28,232 bases of DNA from JBFMDN01 sp040753915 (GTDB taxonomy: Bacteria > Desulfobacterota > Desulfomonilia > Desulfomonilales > Desulfomonilaceae). Positions 22,855 to 28,232 of the stretch are shown piece by piece. The stretch covers positions 1 through 28,232 of the forward strand of contig JBFMDN010000070.1 in the NCBI GenBank assembly GCA_040753915.1. The letters run 5' to 3'. The notes beneath the pieces are model-generated. The model saw nothing but the letters and a program-made list of their open reading frames with translations, was not told the DNA's origin and ran no database searches. Every line of letters begins with the position of its first letter. Position 1 is the stretch's first letter. Both the position numbers and the translations under genes were made by a program.

Positions 22855-24681
22855 TTACAGGAAATAGTCTTTGGGGAACCGTCGAGTCATCCAGTTTTCG
22901 ATGAGATCGTGGATTTCCCTTGCCTCGTGCATGTCAAATGCCTGTCGCGTCAATTCCACGCACTCGTCCACACTGATGGACCGAATGATCTTCTTCACGA
23001 TTGGGATCGAGAGCGCATTCATGGAGAGCTCATTCATCCCCAAGCCAACGAGGATAGGGATGCTAACCGGGTCACCCGCCATTTCTCCGCACATGGACAC
23101 GGGGATGCCAATTGCCTGACCGGCATTGGTGATCTGGCGGATTAACCTGAGTATGGCTGGATGGAGGGTATCATACAAGTAGTTCACCTGTTCGTTGACC
23201 CTGTCTATGGCCAATGCGTATTGGATGAGGTCGTTGGTTCCTACGCTGAAGAAATCGACCTCCTTTGCAAGCATGTCCGCAATGGCAACGGCAGAAGGGA
23301 CCTCAACCAGAATGCCGATTTGCAGGTGGTCCTGGTATTCTTTGCCTTCCGATGCCAGCTCCTTCTTCACTTCTTCAATCACGGCCTTTGCAGCGTGGAT
23401 CTCCGACAAGCACGAGATCATGGGGAGAAGAAGCCGGCAGTTGCCGTGAACAGCCGCTCGCAGTATGGCGCGAAGCTGGGTCTTGAAAAGCTCCTTGCGG
23501 CTCAGGCACAAGCGAATGGCTCGCAGGCCCAACGCTGGGTTCGTCTCATGAGCCACATTAAGGCTGTACGCGATCTTGTCTCCACCCACGTCGAGCGTGC
23601 GGATTGTCACCGGATTCGGTGAATAGCGGCTAAGCACATGGCGGTATGCCTCGTACTGCTCTTCCTCGGACGGTGCTTCTTGCCGACCCAGAAAGAGATA
23701 CTCCGTCCTGAACAGACCGATCCCCTCTGCCCCGTGATCTGCGGCAATCTCAATTTCGTCGACCAGCTCTATGTTTGCAGTGATCCGGGCCGTGTAGCTT
23801 CCATCACTGGTAACGGCCGGAAGTCGACCGTAGGTCATGAGGGACTGGTGATACTTCCGATAGACTTCCCTGCGCTCACGGTATCGGAACACCGTCTCCG
23901 GGTCCGGGTTAATGATGACCGCGCCGGTGCTCCCATCAACGACGATCGTGTCCCCGGTCTGAACGAGCCGCGTGACTTTGTCCAGACCCGTGACTGCAGG
24001 CAGCTTCAACGATCGAGCCATGATCGCCGTATGAGAGGTCTTGCCTCCCATATCAATGGCGAAGCCAACAACCTTTTCCCTCGTCAACTGGACCGTATCC
24101 GCAGGGGACAGATCATGGGCCACTATGATTGCGTTCGGCGGGAGATGATGGATCTTGCTCTCATGGTGGATACCCATGAGGATCTTGAGCACCCGCTCGC
24201 CGACGAAATGGACGTCTCTGGCTCGCTCCCTCAAGTACTCGTCTTCGATGGTGTCGAACGCGGAGGTGATCTTCATCATGATCTCGGTCAGAGCCCACTC
24301 CGCATTGAGGAGCTCCGTGCCGATCAACCGCTTGGTTCCGTCGAAAAACATCTTGTCCGTGAGGAGCATGATGTGCGTGTCGAGAATGTAGGAATGCTCC
24401 CCCAGCGGGTGATGATCGTCTATACCCTGCTTGATTGTTTTCAATCTTGCAGCGGCCGCATGGACCGCAGCCTCGAAGCGTGCTACTTCAAGAGGAACCT
24501 CTTCCACGCGGATAATTCGTCTGGGACAGATCTCTGTAGTGATACGCTCTATCACCACCGCCTGTCCGATCCCCACCCCCCCGGAGACAGCGATCCCCTT
24601 CAGCAGGAGATTGCTCTGGCCTTCGTTGAAATTAGATGTTTCGGGAGTTGCCTTTTGATCGTGCTGCTTCGTTGTCGTCAT
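22855..24681 (-). CDS. ptsI: PTS enzyme I (PEP-protein phosphotransferase)
   Basis: A 608-residue enzyme I. After a short non-conserved N-terminal extension it follows the family: LLKGIAVSGGVGIGQ, phosphohistidine loop GGKTSHTAIMARS (His217), GIGLFRTEYLF, PEP-binding VGTNDLIQYALAIDR, and PVSMCGEMAGDP with the catalytic cysteine. It takes phosphate from PEP and gives it to HPr, whose gene overlaps it by about 50 bases. ATG 24681 is used; TTG 24687 is an alternative, and neither has a strong ribosome site, consistent with coupling to ptsH. In Desulfobacterota with few sugar EII components this chain often has a regulatory role. Confidence 0.97.
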   Translation of the reverse strand: MTTTKQHDQKATPETSNFNEGQSNLLLKGIAVSGGVGIGQAVVIERITTEICPRRIIRVEEVPLEVARFEAAVHAAAARLKTIKQGIDDHHPLGEHSYILDTHIMLLTDKMFFDGTKRLIGTELLNAEWALTEIMMKITSAFDTIEDEYLRERARDVHFVGERVLKILMGIHHESKIHHLPPNAIIVAHDLSPADTVQLTREKVVGFAIDMGGKTSHTAIMARSLKLPAVTGLDKVTRLVQTGDTIVVDGSTGAVIINPDPETVFRYRERREVYRKYHQSLMTYGRLPAVTSDGSYTARITANIELVDEIEIAADHGAEGIGLFRTEYLFLGRQEAPSEEEQYEAYRHVLSRYSPNPVTIRTLDVGGDKIAYSLNVAHETNPALGLRAIRLCLSRKELFKTQLRAILRAAVHGNCRLLLPMISCLSEIHAAKAVIEEVKKELASEGKEYQDHLQIGILVEVPSAVAIADMLAKEVDFFSVGTNDLIQYALAIDRVNEQVNYLYDTLHPAILRLIRQITNAGQAIGIPVSMCGEMAGDPVSIPILVGLGMNELSMNALSIPIVKKIIRSISVDECVELTRQAFDMHEAREIHDLIENWMTRRFPKDYFL

Positions 24682-24952
24682 ATTCAATGAGCCGACTCAG
24701 GTGCTCCACAGCCTCTTCACGATCAGGTCCCTGAGCCTTTACAAGGATTTCCGCTCCGTGCGTTGCGGCCAAAAGAAGTAATCCTAACACACTTCTGCCA
24801 TCAACTTCTACACCATCCTTCACCACGGTGACTGACGCGGCGTACTGCTGAAGCGCTTGAACCACCATGGTAGCGACTCGCGCATGCAGCCCCTGGTGAT
24901 TGGCGATGCGCAGTGTCCTTTCAAGAGTCTCTTCGCCCTTGGGAGTATTCAT
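24632..24952 (-). CDS. ptsH: Phosphocarrier protein HPr
   Basis: A 106-residue HPr-like protein. The active-site segment is NHQGLHARVAT with phosphohistidine 23; the proline usual after HAR is valine. A serine at position 54 (GRSVLGLLLLAA) matches the HPr kinase target, so HprK control is possible although no hprK is in the window. The C-terminus is about 15 residues longer than usual (DDNEAARSKGNSRNI) and overlaps ptsI. ATG 24952 is used because it overlaps the EIID stop as TGATG, which implies coupling; the frame continues upstream to 24982 without reason. It carries phosphate from enzyme I to EIIA-type partners, and here the EIID gene is directly upstream. Confidence 0.94.
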   Translation of the reverse strand: MNTPKGEETLERTLRIANHQGLHARVATMVVQALQQYAASVTVVKDGVEVDGRSVLGLLLLAATHGAEILVKAQGPDREEAVEHLSRLIEYDDNEAARSKGNSRNI

Positions 24953-25743
24953 CAGAAACGTACCCCTGCCTCCAACGCACAAAATAGACCTGCAGCGGCC
25001 ACAGCGAGCGCGTACACAACGGCAGTGACCGCGGCCCTTTTTCGCAAGAGTGACAACCCGATGCCGAAGGTCGCCACCAGGATGCCTCCCGCGACCACAG
25101 TGGGAACGGAGTCTACGCGTCTGACAGCCTCACTGACGAGGAGTCCGGCCGTAAGGCCAAGACCGAGGCTCAAGAGTCTCCGCAGGCCGTGAAGACCACG
25201 ATCCATGCGAGGAGACCGAAAAGATTCGAGAACGTCGAATCCCTTTGTCCATCCTCTCGAAAATCCGCTCATACGAGCGTACAAGTTTGGCGCATTATAC
25301 ACGATCATCGTGACAACGCTCCCCACTGCCGACCACGCGAAGCCGAGTGCAACAAGAACTCCTAATACTGCGGCCAACGGCTTCACGTGGCTCCAGAAAA
25401 TCCGATCGCCATGTGCGGCCAACGCGGCCATGATCCTCTTCCGGTAGGCCATGACAGCGGCTGGATCGACATCCCGCTCCAATCGCGCGGTCATTCCCAC
25501 CAGCAGGGTGCTCATCGCCGGATGTGTGTTAACCTGCTCCTGGTGACGCGACGCAACAGACTTCAATTCAGACAGCGCGGGGTAGAACCTCTTTAGCACG
25601 GGATACATGCACAATACGAAGCCGACGTTCTGTAACCCATCGTAATTCCAGAGCGTCTCCAGAAAAAACGACCGCAGTACGATCTCCCGGCTTACTCCCT
25701 TGAGCTCTGGTCGTGCCGCCGCTTCCGTCTCTTCATTCAACAT
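24952..25743 (-). CDS. PTS mannose-family EIID component
   Basis: A 263-residue membrane protein of the mannose/fructose/sorbose EIID family. The cytoplasmic N-terminal half is diagnostic: SFFLETLWNYDGLQNVGFVL, then YPVLKRFYPALSEL, HPAMSTLLVGMTARLERD and PLAAVLGVLVALGFA. The C-terminal part has several hydrophobic helices (about 125-155, 195-215, 217-232, 235-258). EIID normally works only with EIIC in the membrane and with EIIA/EIIB. None of these is in the window, so they must be encoded elsewhere or be absent. It is the first gene of EIID-HPr-EI, overlapping ptsH. Its upstream region holds no related gene, so the operon appears to start here. Confidence 0.92.
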   Translation of the reverse strand: MLNEETEAAARPELKGVSREIVLRSFFLETLWNYDGLQNVGFVLCMYPVLKRFYPALSELKSVASRHQEQVNTHPAMSTLLVGMTARLERDVDPAAVMAYRKRIMAALAAHGDRIFWSHVKPLAAVLGVLVALGFAWSAVGSVVTMIVYNAPNLYARMSGFSRGWTKGFDVLESFRSPRMDRGLHGLRRLLSLGLGLTAGLLVSEAVRRVDSVPTVVAGGILVATFGIGLSLLRKRAAVTAVVYALAVAAAGLFCALEAGVRF

Positions 25744-25872
25744 TAGACAACCTGCGAAAAACTGTCAATGCTTTGAAGGTCATAACCCCACTCTACTACT
25801 CAGGGGCTGTAAGTTCTCTGTAACACTCAACATCAGATCGCCTGACGGGCACCGCCTGCTGGCGAGGAGCCG

Positions 25873-26073
25873 TCAGTTTCGGGGCTGAAAATCGTCGACG
25901 GTTGGGGGCAGTGGCACGCGCCGGTAACTGCCCGTATCCTGCTTGATGTCTGAAAAACCGTCATCCGGTCTCAGAAGCGCCGGCATGGATGAGCAGGCGC
26001 ACAGTATTCCCGAGATGGCGAAAAGCACACCCCAGATCCGAAGGTGTCTCAAGATTGAGTGGGGCTTCTCCAT
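25873..26073 (-). CDS. Small lipoprotein
   Basis: A 66-residue protein with a basic N-terminus (HSILRHLRIW), a hydrophobic stretch GVLFAISGILCAC and a plausible lipobox L-C-A-C, making Cys27 the lipidated residue. The mature part is about 40 residues, soluble and proline-containing, ending in PPTVDDFQPRN. The ribosome site is weak (AGGA four bases before the ATG). No family is recognised. It lies between the PTS operon and the second sigma54 activator, about 130 and 220 bases from them, on the same strand. Expression and function are uncertain, but the lipoprotein signal is good. Confidence 0.6.
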   Translation of the reverse strand: MEKPHSILRHLRIWGVLFAISGILCACSSMPALLRPDDGFSDIKQDTGSYRRVPLPPTVDDFQPRN

Positions 26074-26292
26074 GGTCCTGTCAGGCTCTCCGCTTCAGCG
26101 TCAGCCTGCACCAATCTTTCAGGCTCGGTGCTGATTATTACGTCCCAGTGAGCCGCCCGGGATTATAGCCGGGAGCGTCGGATGAGTTCAAGCTCCGATC
26201 CGAGGTGAAACAGGATTCTGTCGGGTCTTTTTGCCTGCTCGGGCTTCTTCAAGATCTCTGAGCACGTAGACCACGTGGGTCACCGTTCCGCA

Positions 26293-27693
26293 CTAAATCC
26301 CGTCTTCTTCACCGTGACTCACATCCGACCTGAGTCGAATGCCGTATTTTTTCATACGGTTCCATACGGTTACGCGAGACACTCCAAGGATCCTGGCGGC
26401 CTCAGATTGGTTTCCTCCCGACTGCCGCAGTGCCTTGACCAGATCTCCCTTCTGGTCCCGCTCCTTGTTGCTCGGAGTCATTGAGATGAATTCTTGACCC
26501 CGTACGCTGCCGAATATGCGCGCGGGCAGATGATGAGCTTCTATCACAGACCCGTTGGAAGTGACATGTGCATACTCGAGCGCTCCTCGCAACTCCCTTA
26601 CGTTTCCGGGCCAAGAATACTGCATCATGAGGTCTATGGCCGACGGAGACACATGTTTTGGGCTCTTCTCATCTCCGAAGGTTCTGCGCCGCAGAAAGAA
26701 ATCCACCAAGCTGGGAATATCATCCGTTCGATCCCGCAAAGGAGGCACATGTATCGGAATAATATTTATCCGATAGTAGAGATCCTCTCGAAAAAGCCCT
26801 CTCCGTACGAGATCATCTAGATCACGGTTGGTCGCTGTGATTATTCGCACATCTATGGGAACCGGATGGTTGTCACCAACGCGTTCGATGACCTTTTCTT
26901 CAAGAACGCGAAGCAGCTTGATTTGCGTGGCCGGGGGAATATCACCTATTTCGTCCAGAAAGATGTCTCCCGTGTGGGCCGCCTCGAATCGCCCCTTTCT
27001 TGAGAGATACGCGCCCGTGAACGCGCCCTTGACATGGCCGAAAAGCTCACTTTCAAGAAGCGATTCGTTGAGAGCAGCGCAGTTGACTTTGACAAAGGGC
27101 CTGCTGTCGACCCCTCGAATCTGGTGCAATGCCCGCGCGACCAGCTCCTTTCCGGTCCCACTCTCTCCCGTTACAATGACGGGCGCATCGGATTTTGCGG
27201 CATTGCCAATTAAATCGAAGAGTTTCCGCATCTTTGGAGACGATCCGACCATGCCGTAAAACCCCTCCTCAGACCGCAATTCACTCCGCAAAGCTTGGAG
27301 CTGCATGTCCAGAGCAACGATCCCAGTAATGTCAGTGAGAGTCTCCACCGCGCCGATGACTTCTCCGTTATCATCTTTAAGCAGCGCGGCATTCTTCACC
27401 ACATGTACAATGCTGCCATCCTTTCTCGTGGTTGTGCACCGCCGCATTTCCATTTTCCCGCCCTCGAACAGCGCGCACCAGTCCTGACCCTGCACATTCA
27501 AAGCAATCACGCAGATATCGCAGTTCAGCTTCGTGCACGGCCCGCCCACGACCTCAGCCTTGGTATACCCTGTTATGTTCTCAAAAGCCTTGTTTACGGC
27601 TACGACAACACCCGTTGGGTCGACAATCATGATTCCATCCTGGATGGTGTCGACCACTGTTTTCCAGTACCTGTTAATTTCCGTATCGAGCAT
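26293..27693 (-). CDS. Second PAS-sigma54 activator with the same cysteine-rich PAS
   Basis: A 466-residue activator closely paralogous to that at 8031. The PAS domain (~8-125) has cysteines at 53, 58, 61, 73 and 86, the identical five positions, in GPCTKLNCDICV, DWCALFEG and MRRCTT. The AAA+ domain has GESGTGK (176-182), the sigma54-contact loop GAFTGA (223-228) and Walker B IFLDE; the C-terminus ends with a Fis-type helix-turn-helix (NQSEAARILGVSRVTVWNRM). ATG 27693 follows GGAG by five bases and aligns with the paralogue start; the frame reaches 27720. Its target is unknown. A sigma54-like promoter at 27848 points away from it towards the end of the window, and the shared GTTAACAT site suggests overlapping regulons (inference). 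Confidence 0.93.
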   Translation of the reverse strand: MLDTEINRYWKTVVDTIQDGIMIVDPTGVVVAVNKAFENITGYTKAEVVGGPCTKLNCDICVIALNVQGQDWCALFEGGKMEMRRCTTTRKDGSIVHVVKNAALLKDDNGEVIGAVETLTDITGIVALDMQLQALRSELRSEEGFYGMVGSSPKMRKLFDLIGNAAKSDAPVIVTGESGTGKELVARALHQIRGVDSRPFVKVNCAALNESLLESELFGHVKGAFTGAYLSRKGRFEAAHTGDIFLDEIGDIPPATQIKLLRVLEEKVIERVGDNHPVPIDVRIITATNRDLDDLVRRGLFREDLYYRINIIPIHVPPLRDRTDDIPSLVDFFLRRRTFGDEKSPKHVSPSAIDLMMQYSWPGNVRELRGALEYAHVTSNGSVIEAHHLPARIFGSVRGQEFISMTPSNKERDQKGDLVKALRQSGGNQSEAARILGVSRVTVWNRMKKYGIRLRSDVSHGEEDGI

Positions 27694-27712
27694 AAACACT
27701 CCGCGCGTTCGA

Positions 27713-27754
27713 GTTAACATGTGTTTAAAGAGACCTAAACAGATTTAAACAGAT
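27713..27754. promoter_or_regulatory. Operator-like repeats upstream of the second activator
   Basis: GTTAACATGTGT (27713-27724) shares GTTAACAT with the site at 9468. TGTTTAAA (27722-27729) and TTTAAACA (27744-27751) form an inverted repeat, and TAAACAGAT occurs twice in tandem (27736-27744, 27746-27754). Their position between the activator and the -24/-12-like promoter at 27848 suits an enhancer or autoregulatory site. Function is inferred. Confidence 0.45.
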
Positions 27755-27847
27755 GCCAGACCAAATGGCAAGCCTTTTCGGGTGGGGCCTCCGGGATTCT
27801 GCTTCAATTATGCCTAGTTGCAATCTTGCCACGAGCGCGCGCACTGG

Positions 27848-27863
27848 TGGCCCAAGAATTGCT
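27848..27863 (+). promoter_or_regulatory. Sigma54-like promoter directed to the right
   Basis: TGGCCCAAGAATTGCT has GG (27849-27850) and GC (27861-27862) exactly ten bases apart and matches TGGC...TTGCT. It is divergent to the sigma54 activator gene and about 95 bases from the operator-like repeats, the same arrangement as at 9605. No recognised gene follows within the window. Confidence 0.5.
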
Positions 27864-28119
27864 ATCTCTCACACAAATTCTGATAGCTCATACGACTGAC
27901 CGGATGAAAAACCAGGTGGACCATGTCTTGGACCTCACCGAGGTACCGATCCCGCGCACGTCCCGAACATGATGAGACACGTGCGGGAAATGACCCTGAA
28001 TGACTTGGTGGTGGACGGCACAAACACGGTACCGTACCTGCACCGCAGTGTACGTGGTGAGAGCGCCGTTGGCACTGTAGGGGCGGGCCTTGGAAACTGT
28101 CTCAGAACGCGGCATGCAC
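27864..28119. other. Region downstream of the sigma54-like promoter, no supported gene
   Basis: An ATG at 27904 opens only 22 codons. Another plus frame from ATG 27967 stays open into the end repeat and off the window, but its last part is repeat-derived and I recognise nothing in it. The final ~50 bases are the diverged inner part of the end repeat. A gene truncated or disrupted by the repeat is possible. Confidence 0.4.
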
Positions 28120-28232
28120 CAAACATCGTAGCACGATTGGGCGTCGATGCGTGGAAAGGCACCCTCACCCCAACCCTCTCCCAGAGGGAGAGGGAGCGGA
28201 AAGAATCCCCTCTCCCCCGCTTCGGGGGAGAG
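28120..28232. repeat. Right copy of the end repeat
   Basis: It is the reverse complement of bases 6-118 with about two mismatches, including both GC-rich palindromes. The sequence stops inside the outer palindrome. Diverged similarity extends inward to about 28070. Confidence 0.9.

Noticed and set aside
23638..24690. 350-codon plus-strand frame opposite ptsI
   Set aside because: It is antisense to a clearly identified enzyme I gene and shows no protein family pattern.
25716..25768. TTGACA-17-TAATGT on the minus strand before EIID
   Set aside because: The -10 would overlap the EIID start codon, so it cannot drive the gene from that start; probably chance.

Overview
The gene content points to an anaerobic Desulfobacterota (former Deltaproteobacteria) genome, probably a sulfate-reducing or syntrophic lineage. 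The evidence is HdrA/QmoC-type redox proteins together with TusA and DsrE sulfur carriers, two PAS-sigma54 activators, acetyl-CoA synthetases paired with an AcuC-type deacetylase, and an EIID-HPr-EI gene set next to smpB-ssrA. No rRNA or species marker is present, so this placement is inference. Nearly identical inverted copies of one repeat lie at the two ends, so the window looks like a whole contig that stopped at a dispersed repeat.

Layout. 1-1160: end repeat, then a HigBA/RelE-type toxin-antitoxin locus whose toxin carries an in-frame stop. 1160-2850: mostly gene-poor, with one small membrane protein. 2849-7697 (minus): acs, deacetylase, divergent AMP-forming acyl-CoA synthetase, a likely acetate-activation operon controlled by protein acetylation. 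8031-9413 (minus): PAS-sigma54 activator. 9605-16423 (plus): a sigma54-type promoter followed by tusA, an MvhD-like gene, two hdrA-like genes, a small winged-helix gene, a QmoC-like membrane subunit, a dsrE-like gene and an uncharacterised cysteine-rich protein. 16500-18221: membrane class III nucleotide cyclase. 18222-19170: debris (transposase tail, short inverted-repeat elements) around one tiny exported protein. 19266-21600 (minus): PIN, STAS-like and GHKL ATPase genes coupled to a frameshifted upstream gene. 21771-25743 (minus): EIID, HPr, EI, SmpB and tmRNA. 25873-27693 (minus): small lipoprotein and a second PAS-sigma54 activator. 27694-28232: putative operator, a sigma54-like promoter with no recognisable gene, and the end repeat.

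Main interest. The 9.6-16.4 kb operon reads as a membrane-anchored Hdr/Qmo-like electron-transfer complex bracketed by two persulfide-carrier families (TusA first, DsrE near the end). It has no HdrB-type catalytic subunit and no dsrAB or aprAB nearby. It has a clear -24/-12 promoter and lies divergent to a sigma54 activator whose PAS domain carries five cysteines at residues 53, 58, 61, 73 and 86. A paralogous activator 17 kb away has cysteines at exactly the same residue numbers. A redox- or metal-sensing circuit driving a sulfur-linked quinone-interacting complex is the best hypothesis. The GHKL/STAS/PIN module with its decayed upstream gene is a second candidate for an under-described system.
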